Of a DNA stretch of 41,661 nt, positions 22,476 to 30,812 are shown in pieces. The translations under genes and the position numbers were made by a program. This stretch comes from Streptomyces sp. NRRL F-4489. GTDB taxonomy: Bacteria; Actinomycetota; Actinomycetes; Streptomycetales; Streptomycetaceae. The DNA is taken from assembly GCF_001509485.1 (NCBI RefSeq), contig NZ_LLZI01000249.1, positions 1 to 41,661 on the forward strand, given 5' to 3'. How positions within the stretch are numbered: the first letter of the stretch is position 1; the number at the start of each line of letters is the position of its first letter. A model generated the notes under the pieces. It made no database searches. It was given only the letters and a program-made list of their open reading frames with translations, and was not told where the DNA came from.

Positions 22476-23054
22476 TCAGTCCGCGTCCCCGCCGTCCGCC
22501 GGCTGAGGCAGGAGGGGGAAGAGCCGGGTGATGAGCGCCACCGGCCGGGCGTCCTCGGGCCGGGCCAGCGGCCGCTGTTCGCGGTCCTGGTACGGCGCCA
22601 GCGTCCGCCGGATCGCGTCCGCGACTCGGCTCATCTCCTCGGGCGTCAGATAGGCGACGGCGCTGAACGCCTCGTCGTGGCGCCACCCGTCCGGCGCTTC
22701 CCCCCGCCGGTCCAGCCAGCGCTGCCAGCTCTCGTCCTCCAGCCCGCGGGCCAAGTCGCTGAACTCCTCCTCGGCGGCGCCGCCGGCCGCGGGCGCCCCC
22801 CGGCGCAGCCGCCAGGGGCGCGCGCGGCCGCCGCGGTGCGGGGCCTCCTCGATGTACCCGTGGCGCGCGAGCTGCCGCAGGTGGAACGAGCAGAGGCCGG
22901 AGCTGTAGCCCAGCCGGGCCGCGGCTTCGGTCGCTGTCGCGGTGCCGACGTCGGCGAGCAGGTCCAGCAGCGCGGTGCGGACTTCGTGCTCGGGCAGTCC
23001 CTCGCCGGCACCGGCGGTCCGGCGGGCCGGGGCGTTGAGGTCATCTTCAGTCAC
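22476..23054 (-). CDS. ArsR-type winged-helix repressor
   Basis: Regulator of 192 residues with an N-terminal winged helix: [47 protein letters not shown], then a wing with GGRARPWRL. The C-terminal half ([41 protein letters not shown]) is of the kind found in ArsR/HTH_20 proteins that bind small molecules; no metal-binding Cys cluster is seen. Chosen start GTG 23054 lies inside the operator CTTTGCAAAG with no ribosome site upstream, so the mRNA may be leaderless. It faces the deformylase gene and probably represses both itself and that gene. Confidence 0.82.
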   Translation of the reverse strand: MTEDDLNAPARRTAGAGEGLPEHEVRTALLDLLADVGTATATEAAARLGYSSGLCSFHLRQLARHGYIEEAPHRGGRARPWRLRRGAPAAGGAAEEEFSDLARGLEDESWQRWLDRRGEAPDGWRHDEAFSAVAYLTPEEMSRVADAIRRTLAPYQDREQRPLARPEDARPVALITRLFPLLPQPADGGDAD

Positions 23055-23080
23055 TTTGCAAAGTCTGCTACTTTGCAAAG
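23054..23080. promoter_or_regulatory. Paired operator CTTTGCAAAG for the ArsR-type regulator
   Basis: Two identical perfect palindromes CTTTGCAAAG at 23054–23063 and 23071–23080, 17 bp apart centre to centre, lie between the divergent regulator and deformylase genes. The first touches the regulator's start codon. Two equal sites here make them the natural operator. Confidence 0.7.
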
Positions 23081-23084
23081 CGCT

Positions 23085-23118
23085 GCGCAAGCCAAGAAGG
23101 CCGCGCAAGCCAAGAAGG
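23085..23118 (+). repeat. Tandem 18-bp repeat carrying the ribosome site of the deformylase gene
   Basis: GCGCAAGCCAAGAAGG occurs at 23085–23100 and again at 23103–23118, separated by CC. Each copy holds a purine-rich AAGAAGG; the second, extended to AAGAAGGGGG, is the ribosome site for ATG 23128. Looks like a recent duplication. Confidence 0.7.
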
Positions 23119-23127
23119 GGGACAGCA

Positions 23128-23736
23128 ATGCCTGTTCGTGACGAACGCCCGACGCTTCCGCCGGAGGCGGAACGGGGGTCGTTCCGCAGGGTCACCGTGA
23201 TCGGCGAGGAGGTGCTCAGCCGCCCGTGCCGGGAAGTGACCGACTTCGGCACCCCGGAGCTGTCGGCGCTCATCGACGACATGTTCCTGACCATGTCCGT
23301 GGCGGACGGGGCCGGTCTGGCGGCCAATCAAGTCGGCGTCGATCTGCGCCTCTTCGTCTACGACTGCCCGGACGACCACGGCGTCCGCCATGTCGGCCAT
23401 GTCGTCAACCCGGTACTGGAGCTGCCCGATCCAGGCAGCCGCCGCCTCATCGACGACTTCGAGGGCTGCCTGTCGGTGCCCGGCGCGACCATGGAGGTTC
23501 CGCGCACCGATCGCGCCACCGTCCGCGGCTTCGACAAGGACGGCAACCCCCTCGTCATCGAAGGCACGGGCTATTTCGCCCGGTGCCTGCAGCACGAGAC
23601 CGACCACCTCCTCGGCCACACCTACCTCGACCGGCTCACCGCACGGGACCGCAAGAACGCGCTGCGGCAGATGGAAAACCGCAAGGAGGACGTCTTCGCC
23701 CAACGCGCGGCCAGGGCTGCCCGCCTGGCCCGGTGA
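23128..23736 (+). CDS. def: Peptide deformylase
   Basis: Metalloenzyme of 202 residues that removes the formyl group from nascent proteins. All three family motifs are intact: GAGLAANQ (61–68), EGCLS with metal Cys114, and QHETDH with metal His156 and His160 and catalytic Glu157. ATG 23128 follows the duplicated AAGAAGG site. Streptomyces carry several def copies, and this one sits opposite an ArsR-type repressor with twin operators, so it is probably the inducible rather than the housekeeping copy. Its nearness to the biosynthetic cluster raises, weakly, the idea of a resistant target. Confidence 0.95.
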   Translation: MPVRDERPTLPPEAERGSFRRVTVIGEEVLSRPCREVTDFGTPELSALIDDMFLTMSVADGAGLAANQVGVDLRLFVYDCPDDHGVRHVGHVVNPVLELPDPGSRRLIDDFEGCLSVPGATMEVPRTDRATVRGFDKDGNPLVIEGTGYFARCLQHETDHLLGHTYLDRLTARDRKNALRQMENRKEDVFAQRAARAARLAR

Positions 23737-23841
23737 AGCGGTTGGGCGCACCCGCCCCCGGTCACCGCCCAACTCCACTGCCCCGCACGCCTTTTGCCGC
23801 CCGTCCGGTTCCGGTGCGGCGGGGCGGGTATCTACCAGAAC

Positions 23842-24642
23842 ATGATCCAATCCCACCCCTCGCCCGGCGTTCACGGGTGCGGACGAGGCGGCGGCCCGCT
23901 GTCCGCGCGGCAGGCCGTCATCCTGGCCGGCGGAGCGGGCACGCGCCTGCTGCCGCTGACCCGGGAGCGGCCCAAGGCGATGGTGGAGGTCAACGGGGTG
24001 CCCATCCTGCGCCATCAACTCGACTGGCTCGCCGCGTGCGGCGTCGAACGCGTCGTGGTGTCCGCGGGGCATCTGGCCGAGGTGATCGTCGCGTACCTCG
24101 ACTCCCGTCCGCCGCCCCCGCGGACCGCGGCGGTGGTCGAGGAACGGCCGCTGGGGCGCGGCGGCGGCCTGCGCCGGGCCGCGCGGGCGCTGCCGTATCC
24201 GGGCGAACCGTGGTTCGCCGTCTACGGGGACATCTGGACGCGCTTCTGCCTGGGCGGAATGCGCGCCCATCACGTACGGGCCGGGGCCGCGGCGACCGTG
24301 GCGCTCGCCGGTCCCGGCCTGCCCGGCAGGGCGGTCGCCCACGACGAGCTGGGCCGGGTGACAGACCTCGCCCCGGCCACCCCGGTGCCGGGCCGCGTGA
24401 ACGCCGGGGTGTACCTCTTCGCCTGGCGCGTCACCGCCCTCCTCCCCGAGGAGGGCGATCACGCCGACACCACCCTCCCCCGCCTCGTCGGCGCCCGCCA
24501 GCTGACCGGCTACCCGATCGACGCGCCGTGGCGGGCGGTGAACACCCCGGCGGACGTGATGAGTCTGGAACGCGATCTGGCCATCCGAAGGACCGCCCGA
24601 AGGACCTCCCGCCAGGCAACCCACACGACTCGGACCGAGTAA
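23842..24642 (+). CDS. Sugar-1-phosphate nucleotidyltransferase
   Basis: Protein of 266 residues from the NTP-transferase family (RmlA/ManC-like). The signature AVILAGGAGTRLLPLTRERPKAM is split around the catalytic Arg and Lys (about residues 33–53), followed by EERPLGRGGGLRRAA and the metal Asp in VYGDIWTRF. There is no C-terminal left-handed helix domain, so it makes a nucleotide sugar only. Start uncertain: ATG 23842 has no good ribosome site, and the conserved fold begins 30 residues later. It lies 105 nt after def in the same direction, with no sugar genes nearby, so its sugar cannot be named. Confidence 0.85.
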   Translation: MIQSHPSPGVHGCGRGGGPLSARQAVILAGGAGTRLLPLTRERPKAMVEVNGVPILRHQLDWLAACGVERVVVSAGHLAEVIVAYLDSRPPPPRTAAVVEERPLGRGGGLRRAARALPYPGEPWFAVYGDIWTRFCLGGMRAHHVRAGAAATVALAGPGLPGRAVAHDELGRVTDLAPATPVPGRVNAGVYLFAWRVTALLPEEGDHADTTLPRLVGARQLTGYPIDAPWRAVNTPADVMSLERDLAIRRTARRTSRQATHTTRTE

Positions 24643-24730
24643 TCACCCAGTGGCGCTCACCTATTGATCCTGCGACCCGCGGATGCCACGGCCACGACGG
24701 TGCGCCCGCCCGGCCGGCGGCACCGGTCGC

Positions 24731-26143
24731 TCATGCGCCGCCGCAGCCGTGCCCTCCGCAACCGTGCCCGCCACAGCCATGGCTGCCGCCGCAGCTGTGA
24801 CCGCCGGTTCCGCAGCCGTGCCCCTCGCCCCAGCTGCCGGGCCTGCCGTGTCGCCGGCCGCGCGTCCCGCCCCCGCGCCCCCGGGGTGTCCGCCGCGTCG
24901 AGGAGGTCCGTTGCCGCTGGCGCAGGCGCTCTTCCTGCTTCTCGGCCCATTCCCGTCTCTCCCGCTCCTCCTTGCGGATCCGCTCGCGCCGGGCGGCGGC
25001 ACGGGCCGCGCCGTCCGCCGGCTGCCACGGACCGAGGCCATGGTGCCGGCGCGGCAGCAGCTGGGCGACCGTGACGGCGGCGTACGTACGCTCCGAGCCC
25101 TGGTACGCACTGCGGTCAATGACCGCGTACTCCAGGGCGACCTCGGCACCTTCCCAGGGCGCGCCGTACAGGACCGCCTCGAAGGGTTCGCTGCGGGGGT
25201 CGATGTCGTAGTGCCCGTCGCCGGCTCCGTAGGCGGAATCGGTGCCCAGGAGGCGCGCGGTGCCGTCGGTGTCCCGTGCCCGCGGGAAGTAGGTGATCAG
25301 GGGCCGCCCCGAGGTGGTGCGGGCGTCCGGATACAGCCAGTGGTAGCCGTCCGGCCCGATGCGTACGCCCACCAGCAGAGCCGGCTGGGGTGCCTCGTTC
25401 AGCCGACGGGCCGCTCGGTAGGCGACGTGGCCGCGCCCGTACACCGTGGTTCCGGGGACGAGGAACAGCAGGGCGGCGACCTGCTGCCCGACGGCGTCGT
25501 ACGGTGCGTGGTCCGGCGCCATCAGGCTGTTGACGAGACCGTGGATGAGGAGGACGCCGGCGACGAGGCACAAACCGAGGCCGAGGTAGAACTGCCGGTA
25601 GCCGCGGTAGTCGTCCGTCTCGGGCGCCCCGTCCGGGAGTTCGTGACGGCGCGGGCCGGCCGCGGCGAGGGCGAGCGCCCGCTGCTCGCGGCGGGCCCGA
25701 AGGCGCAGCCAGGCACCCGTGAACGCCCCTGCGGAGACGGCCAGGGCGAGGCAGTATCCGCTGGTGGCCAGGCGGTCGCCGGTGTCGGAAGACGCCAGTG
25801 AGCGGGCCGCTTCCACGGCGACCATGACCGCGGCCGGCACCGTGGGGACCGGCAGGTAGCGGTACCACCACGGCAGCGCCGTCAGCAGGACCGTCGCGGG
25901 GTACCCGAGCCAGTCGGTGTCGCCAGGCATCGACGCGCCACCGTTCCACCGCGGCGCCGAGAACCCGGACGTCAGAACGTACGACGCGGTGACCAGGACG
26001 AGGAGTAGCCAACTCCCCACGGCTGGGCTGAAGATCGCCGGGACGCGAGCCGCCCGCCAGCGCTCGGCGTCGGCGACGGACCAGGACGCCACACCGCCCT
26101 CCGGCAGCGCTGCCGGAGGCAGACGCTTGACGTAGTCACTCAC
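24731..26143 (-). CDS. Membrane protein with Cys/His/Gly-rich C-terminal tail
   Basis: Unrecognised protein of 470 residues. Four hydrophobic segments are seen: PAVGSWLLLVLVTASYVLT, TVLLTALPWWY onward, YCLALAVSAGAFTGAWL and YLGLGLCLVAGVLLIHGLV. Then comes a soluble domain (about residues 230–370; LITYFPRA, FEAVLYG, EVALEYAVIDR), a strongly charged helix of Arg/Glu (EERERREWAEKQEERLRQRQR), an Arg/Gly linker, and a tail of about 30 residues built of H-G-C-G-G units with six Cys and several His. Start GTG 26143 has a GGAGG site. The tail could bind metal or lie outside the membrane; similar Cys/Gly tails occur in uncharacterised actinobacterial membrane proteins. Single gene, no operon partners. 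Confidence 0.75.
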   Translation of the reverse strand: MSDYVKRLPPAALPEGGVASWSVADAERWRAARVPAIFSPAVGSWLLLVLVTASYVLTSGFSAPRWNGGASMPGDTDWLGYPATVLLTALPWWYRYLPVPTVPAAVMVAVEAARSLASSDTGDRLATSGYCLALAVSAGAFTGAWLRLRARREQRALALAAAGPRRHELPDGAPETDDYRGYRQFYLGLGLCLVAGVLLIHGLVNSLMAPDHAPYDAVGQQVAALLFLVPGTTVYGRGHVAYRAARRLNEAPQPALLVGVRIGPDGYHWLYPDARTTSGRPLITYFPRARDTDGTARLLGTDSAYGAGDGHYDIDPRSEPFEAVLYGAPWEGAEVALEYAVIDRSAYQGSERTYAAVTVAQLLPRRHHGLGPWQPADGAARAAARRERIRKEERERREWAEKQEERLRQRQRTSSTRRTPRGRGGGTRGRRHGRPGSWGEGHGCGTGGHSCGGSHGCGGHGCGGHGCGGA

Positions 26144-26840
26144 GGCGCCCTCCTTCCCGCGGCCCCCCGGACGACGGAGGAAGCGGTTGCCGCGTCAACA
26201 CCGTTAGGTACATGGCCTTTTGAGGAAGCTCCTGCGCGCAGGATGCCGGGGATGCGTACGCTAGGCGCAGCCGATGAAATCGGCGTGAAGCGCTCCCCCT
26301 GCGCGGTACCGCGAACTGTTCCGCACCTTCCTGATCCACGCGGAACCACCACACCACGGCCCACGACCCCGCTTCATGGCCCAACCGCCCCTGTTGCCCG
26401 CCGCCCCGTACGAACCGGAGCGGGCCGACAGCGCCTACTCACCCGTGGAGACAGCGATCCGCCGGGGCCTTGGACAGGCCCCGCAGCCCCACCAGGGAGA
26501 GCGCCGGAAACCGCGTCAGCAACCTCTCAGCCCAGCGTCAGCTTCCCGTACACGCTGTCCCGGTCCGCGTGATCGGGAGGGCGCACCGCGACCGAGAGGG
26601 GCATTCCCTTTCTGTCCCCGGACACGTGCACCGGCACCGGCACCGAGACGGTGTCGCCCGCATCGATCGGTTCCCGGAGCTTTCGGGCCGCTTGCTCGCG
26701 GCTGCTCCAGTTACTCCGGCCCCGCATCAAGGCCGCGCCGGTCCGCACCTGGCCGGCCCGGCTTCGCAGGCTTCAGCGGGGAGACAGGCCACCCCGCCCA
26801 CGGCAAGTCGCACGAGTGTCGCATGCGTATCAGGGCAGCT
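26144..26840. other. Gap with no confident gene
   Basis: About 700 bp between the tail protein and the SDR gene. Open frames on both strands are short, overlap each other and mostly lack ribosome sites. The only candidate with coding-like base use is the minus-strand frame at 26527–26748. No strong terminator or repeat was seen. Confidence 0.5.
26527..26748 (-). pseudogene. Possible gene remnant or small hypothetical protein
   Basis: A 73-codon frame with G/C-rich third positions and an ordered-looking C-terminal half (DTVSVPVPVHVSGD, KGMPLSVAVRPPD, VYGKLTLG). It has no clear ribosome site and resembles the tail of a larger beta-rich protein whose front is missing. I recognise no family. It may also be chance. 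Confidence 0.25.
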
Positions 26841-27593
26841 CTAGAGCTGGGTTGCGCCGCCGTCGACGAGTAGTTCCGCACCGGTGGTGAAGGAGCTCTG
26901 GTCTCCGGCCAGGTAGAGGGCGGTGGCGGCGACCTCGTCGGGGTGACCGGCGCGACCGAGCGGGGTCGGTGCGGCGGGCTGGGCCGCCGCGGACTGGTTG
27001 TCCTGCGGGAACGCGGCCCGCAGTTCGTCACCGCCGGGGGTCTCGACGGGGCCGGGCGTCAGGGCGTTGACGCGGATCCGGCGGTTGGCCAGTTCGGCGG
27101 CCCACGTGCGGGCAAGGCTGCGGATCGCGGCCTTGGTGGCGGCGTAGACACCCAGGCCCGGGACAGCGCGCAGGGCCGCGCTGGAGGAGAGCAGAATCAC
27201 CGAGGCGCCGTCCGGCAGCAGAGGCAGGGCCTTTTGCACGGTGAAGATCGTGCCTTTGAGGTTGACGGAGGTCGTGCGTTCGTACTCCTCCTCGGTGATC
27301 TTGCCGAGCGGGCCGTAGTCCCCGAGGCCGGCGTTGGCGACGACGATGTCGAGGCGTCCGCTGCGCTCCTCGATCCCGGCGAAGAGCCGGTCGAGGTCGT
27401 CGAGCTGCGACACGTCGCCCTGAACGCCGATTCCCCGGTCACCGACCTGCGCGACGGCGGTGTCCAGTTCGGCCCTGCGGCGGCCGGTCAGGTAGACCGT
27501 CGCTCCCTCAGTGGCGAACCGGCGCGCGATGGCCAGACCGATGCCGGTGGAAGCGCCGGTCACCAGGGCGGTTTTGTTGTCCAGCTGTCCCAT
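26841..27593 (-). CDS. Short-chain dehydrogenase/reductase (SDR), Rrf2-controlled
   Basis: Classical SDR of 250 residues using NAD(P)H. Motifs: TGASTGIG cofactor loop near residue 12, TGRRR after strand 2 (the basic residues suggest NADPH), NAG in VVANAGLGDYG, the catalytic Ser in LLSSSAALRA and the Tyr-x3-Lys in VYAATKAA, and the C-terminal DGGATQL. ATG 27593 is the right start; the upstream extension overlaps the regulator gene in another frame. It lies 83 nt downstream of the Rrf2 gene, and one of two identical operators stands in that gap, so it is very probably the regulated target. Such pairs often answer redox or electrophile stress. Confidence 0.92.
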   Translation of the reverse strand: MGQLDNKTALVTGASTGIGLAIARRFATEGATVYLTGRRRAELDTAVAQVGDRGIGVQGDVSQLDDLDRLFAGIEERSGRLDIVVANAGLGDYGPLGKITEEEYERTTSVNLKGTIFTVQKALPLLPDGASVILLSSSAALRAVPGLGVYAATKAAIRSLARTWAAELANRRIRVNALTPGPVETPGGDELRAAFPQDNQSAAAQPAAPTPLGRAGHPDEVAATALYLAGDQSSFTTGAELLVDGGATQL

Positions 27594-27614
27594 GGGATTC
27601 TCCGGATCCTTGAG

Positions 27615-27631
27615 GTAACCATGTTTGTTAC
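27615..27631. promoter_or_regulatory. Rrf2-type operator GTAAC-N7-GTTAC upstream of the SDR gene
   Basis: Inverted repeat GTAAC-N7-GTTAC, 22 bp before the SDR start codon. The same pattern, followed by AT in both cases, occurs at 28141–28157 in front of the regulator gene itself. Confidence 0.65.
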
Positions 27632-27676
27632 ATCGACGGCGCGGAAAACTGCCACCGATACGGCCCGAGGGGCGTG

Positions 27677-28108
27677 CTAGGCGGCTTTGAGTACGTCCCG
27701 CAGGACGTACTCCAGTGTGATCCTCGCCAACTCTTGACGGAGGGCGGCCTCGATCTCTGTGTAGGCGGAGGTCAGCGCCGGCCCGATGCCGCGGCCCACG
27801 ACGCACTCGGGGTCGGGCCGCGAGCGGTGCAGCGCGAAAAGCGGCCCCGGCTCGACCGCCTCGTAGACATCGAGCAGGGTGATCTCCTCCAGGTCCCGTG
27901 CCAGCGTCCAGCCGGCACCGGCGCCTCGCCGCGACGCGACGAGGCCCGCCCGGCGGAGCTCGGACAGGAGGCGGCGGACCACCACCGGGTTGGTGTTGAC
28001 GCTCGTCGCGATCTGCTCGGAGGTGGCCACGTCGTGGCCGCGGCGCTGGTACAGCCCGATCCACGTCAGGGCATGCGCGGCGATGGTCAGTCTGCTGTTG
28101 GCACTGAT
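27677..28108 (-). CDS. Rrf2-family regulator, probable ATC start
   Basis: Regulator of 143 residues. The winged helix reads [18 protein letters not shown], then [27 protein letters not shown] and a wing [14 protein letters not shown]. Only one Cys follows (DPECVVG), so there is no Fe–S Cys triplet. A GTG exists at 28030 but would remove the first helix of the DNA-binding domain. Reading upstream, the domain continues without break to ATC 28108–28106, just behind an AAGGGGGTGA ribosome site, and then a TGA stop closes the frame; no ATG, GTG or TTG is available. The mapped promoter (28144–28172) also gives a short leader only with the ATC start. Controls itself and the SDR. Confidence 0.82.
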   Translation of the reverse strand: MSANSRLTIAAHALTWIGLYQRRGHDVATSEQIATSVNTNPVVVRRLLSELRRAGLVASRRGAGAGWTLARDLEEITLLDVYEAVEPGPLFALHRSRPDPECVVGRGIGPALTSAYTEIEAALRQELARITLEYVLRDVLKAA

Positions 28109-28140
28109 CGCCCCTCACCCCCTTCACGCCTCAGGTCGTC

Positions 28141-28172
28141 GTAACGTTAGTTGTTACATTGACGTTCGGCAA
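28141..28172 (-). promoter_or_regulatory. Autoregulated promoter of the Rrf2 gene with operator GTAAC-N7-GTTAC
   Basis: On the minus strand TTGCCG (28172–28167), 17 nt, then TAACGT (28149–28144). The operator GTAAC-N7-GTTAC at 28141–28157 covers the -10 and part of the spacer, as expected for a repressor site. Transcription would begin about 28138, some 30 nt before the ATC start. Confidence 0.55.
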
Positions 28173-28320
28173 GTCACTGGAGGCGGCACCGGGCCGAGCC
28201 TGACTCCACGCACAGATCAGTTGGACAACGTCGTCGGCGACACGATCGGACGATCCGGCCAGCGGCTGAGTCCCACTCATCGCCGCAGGTCACCGCGCTG
28301 ATCGGCCATATGCTGACCGG

Positions 28321-29721
28321 TCACATATTGATCATGTGCCCGGCCAGGCCGTGGACCGCTTCCTGGATCGCCTCGCCGAGGGTCGGGTGGCCGTGGACGT
28401 TGCGCGCCAGCTCGTGGACCGTGAGGTCCCACTTCTGGGCCAGCGTCAACTCCGGTAGCAGCTCGGTGACTTCGGGGCCGATGAGGTGGGCGCCGAGGAG
28501 TTCGCCGTAGCGGGCGTCGCTGACGAGCTTGGCGAAGCCCGCGGTGTCGCCGAGCCCGTGCGCCTTGGCGTTGGCGGTGAACGGGAACTTCGCCACCCGG
28601 ACGTCGAAGCCCTGCTCGCGGGCCTGCGCCTCGGTCCAGCCGAAGCTGGCGATCTGCGGCTGGCAGAACGTCACCCGCGGGATCATGAGGTAGTCCAGCT
28701 CCATGGTCTCCGCGCCGGCGATGGTCTCCGCCGCGACCACGCCCATCGCCTCGGCGGCGTGCGCCAGCATCAGCTTGGCCGTGACATCGCCGATGGCGTA
28801 AATGTGCGGCACGCTCGTCCGGCACCGGCCGTCGATGTCGATCGCGCCGCGGTCGGTCAGCCGGACGCCGGTGCTCTCCAGTCCGAAGCCGGTGATCCGC
28901 GGCTGGAAGCCGATGGCCTGGAGCACCTTGTCGGCCTCCAGCGTCTGCCGCTGGCCGCCCGTGGTGACGGTGACCCGGACCTTCTCCCCGGAGTCGTCGA
29001 TCCCCTCGACGCGGGTGGACGGCAGCACGTTGATGCCCAACTTGCGGTAGCGGCGGGCGAGTTCGGCCGACACCTCCTCGTCCTCCAGCGGAACGACCCG
29101 GTCCAGGAACTCCACCAGGGTGACCTCGACACCGTAGGCGCGCAGGACGTAGGCGAACTCCACGCCGATGGCGCCGGCCCCCGCGATCAGGATGCTGCCC
29201 GGCAGTTCGTCGGAGAGGATCTGCTCCTCGTAGGTCACCACCCGGCGGCTCAGCGACGTGCCGGGCAGCAGCCGGGTGACCGAGCCGGTGGCGATGATGG
29301 CGTGGCGGAACGAGAGGGTTTCGGTGCGGCCGTCGCCCAGGGTGACGTGCAGGGTGTGCGGATCGATGAAGGTGCCGACGCCCTCGAACTGCTCGATCTT
29401 GTTCTTCTTCATCAGGAAGTGCACGCCCTTGGCGCGCCCCTCGGCCACCTTGCGGCTGCGCAGATACGCCTCGCGGTAGTCGAAGGTGACCTGGCCGTCG
29501 ACCCGCATCCCGAAGGTCTTCGCCTCGCGGCCCACGAGGTGGGCGATCTCGGCATTGCGCAGCAGGGCCTTCGACGGGACGCAGCCGATGTTGAGACACA
29601 CCCCGCCCCAGAACTTCGCCTCGACGATCGCCGTGCGCAGCCCGAGCTGGGCGGCCCGGATGGCCGCGACATACCCTCCGGGGCCCGCGCCCAGGACGAC
29701 GACGTCGAATTGTCCGTTCAT
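28321..29721 (-). CDS. lpdA: Dihydrolipoyl dehydrogenase
   Basis: FAD/NAD disulfide oxidoreductase of 466 residues, the E3 component that reoxidises lipoyl groups of 2-oxoacid dehydrogenase complexes or the glycine cleavage system. Present: [13 protein letters not shown] loop at residues 11–20, redox pair Cys42/Cys47 in [16 protein letters not shown] site [12 protein letters not shown], second FAD contact [16 protein letters not shown], and the active-site HGHPTLGEA at the interface domain. Length is normal. It stands alone, with no E1 or E2 genes nearby, so it may serve several complexes. Confidence 0.95.
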   Translation of the reverse strand: MNGQFDVVVLGAGPGGYVAAIRAAQLGLRTAIVEAKFWGGVCLNIGCVPSKALLRNAEIAHLVGREAKTFGMRVDGQVTFDYREAYLRSRKVAEGRAKGVHFLMKKNKIEQFEGVGTFIDPHTLHVTLGDGRTETLSFRHAIIATGSVTRLLPGTSLSRRVVTYEEQILSDELPGSILIAGAGAIGVEFAYVLRAYGVEVTLVEFLDRVVPLEDEEVSAELARRYRKLGINVLPSTRVEGIDDSGEKVRVTVTTGGQRQTLEADKVLQAIGFQPRITGFGLESTGVRLTDRGAIDIDGRCRTSVPHIYAIGDVTAKLMLAHAAEAMGVVAAETIAGAETMELDYLMIPRVTFCQPQIASFGWTEAQAREQGFDVRVAKFPFTANAKAHGLGDTAGFAKLVSDARYGELLGAHLIGPEVTELLPELTLAQKWDLTVHELARNVHGHPTLGEAIQEAVHGLAGHMINM

Positions 29722-29894
29722 GGGCGGCAGCCTAGGCGGGGGGCATCGGCTCCGCAGCGCGTCGCGGTCCAGGCGGGGGGGGCGGCCGGGCCCCGTTAGC
29801 CCGCCCGGCCGCCGTCCCCGTTAGCCTGCACCCCAACTGCGAGGCAATCGGTGGCGGACGGCGGGGCGCCCGTCCGGCGGAAAGGCGGGCGGCG

Positions 29895-30677
29895 ATGTCC
29901 GGGACGCGGGCGCACGGCACCCTCCGGCCGATCGACCTGGCGCGGCTGGCGGGCGTCTCGACCCAGCTGATCCGCAATTACGAGGACGACGGGGTGCTGC
30001 CCCCGGTGCCCCGGTCCCCGTCCGGCTACCGCCGCTACTCCGCCCGGCACCGCGCGGCCGTCCTGACCTACCGGGCCCTCGCGCGCGGCTACGGGCGGCC
30101 GGCCGCGCAGGCGGTGATGCGGGCGGTGCACACCGGACGGGTGCCGGAGGCGCTGGCGCTGATCGACGCCGGCCACGCCGAGCTGCACGGGGAACGGCAG
30201 GCGCTCCAGGAGGTGGAGCGGGCACTGGACGGCCTGGCGGGCCACCATCCGGAGCCGGCCGGTCCGGGCGACCGCTTCCCGTTGCGCATCGGGGAGGTCG
30301 CCGCCCGCCTGGGGCTGCGCACCTCGGCACTGCGGGTGTGGGAGTCCGCCGGGCTGCTGGCGCCGGAGCGGGAAGCGGCCACCGGGTACCGCTGGTACGG
30401 CCCGGCGGAGCTGCGGGACGCCCGGCTGGTCCAGCTGCTGCGGCGCGGCGGCTATCCGCTGCCGCGGATCCGCACGGTGCTGGACGGCCTGCGGCGCACG
30501 GGCAGCAGCGCGGAGCTGCGCACCGCACTCGCCCGCCGCGCGGAGGAACTGACCCACCGGTCCCGGGCGATGCTCGACGGCTCGGGACGCCTGCACACCT
30601 ATCTGGCGGACGCGGACGCCTGCGCACCAGGGGACGCGGACGCGTACGAGGCAGCGGACGCGCCCGACGCCCCGTAA
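29895..30677 (+). CDS. Double-MerR (TioE-type) transcriptional regulator
   Basis: Regulator of 260 residues with two MerR-type winged helices in one chain. The first (LRPIDLARLAGVSTQLIRNYEDDGVLPPVPRSPSGYRRY) lies at about residues 10–48; the second (RIGEVAARLGLRTSALRVWESAGLLAPE … GYRWYG) at 133–175; they are joined by a helix-rich stretch. This layout is that of the TioE family. It is probably pseudo-dimeric in DNA contact, and there is no metal-binding Cys set. Next gene (YqcI/YcgG family) begins 135 bp downstream after an inverted repeat and is the likely target. Confidence 0.9.
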   Translation: MSGTRAHGTLRPIDLARLAGVSTQLIRNYEDDGVLPPVPRSPSGYRRYSARHRAAVLTYRALARGYGRPAAQAVMRAVHTGRVPEALALIDAGHAELHGERQALQEVERALDGLAGHHPEPAGPGDRFPLRIGEVAARLGLRTSALRVWESAGLLAPEREAATGYRWYGPAELRDARLVQLLRRGGYPLPRIRTVLDGLRRTGSSAELRTALARRAEELTHRSRAMLDGSGRLHTYLADADACAPGDADAYEAADAPDAP

Positions 30678-30688
30678 GCAGGCAACGG

Positions 30689-30703
30689 CCGGATTTTGTC
30701 CGG
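30689..30703. promoter_or_regulatory. Inverted repeat CCGGA-N5-TCCGG, candidate MerR site
   Basis: CCGGA-TTTTG-TCCGG lies in the 135-bp gap between the double-MerR gene and the YqcI/YcgG gene, 110 bp before the latter's start. Its position and symmetry suit a regulator site; no -10/-35 pair could be fixed. Confidence 0.35.
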
Positions 30704-30812
30704 TTAGGTCCTTGCCGTGCCGGCCAGGGCACCGCACTGTCGATCACGGCAGCCGCCGATCTTCCCGGATACCCCGCCCGCCACGACCACCCTCCACCGA
30801 TCAAGGCTCCCC

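Noticed and set aside
26136..26572. Small open frames at 26136–26384 (minus) and 26243–26572 (plus)
   Set aside because: No ribosome sites, mixed base use at third positions and no recognisable sequence pattern.
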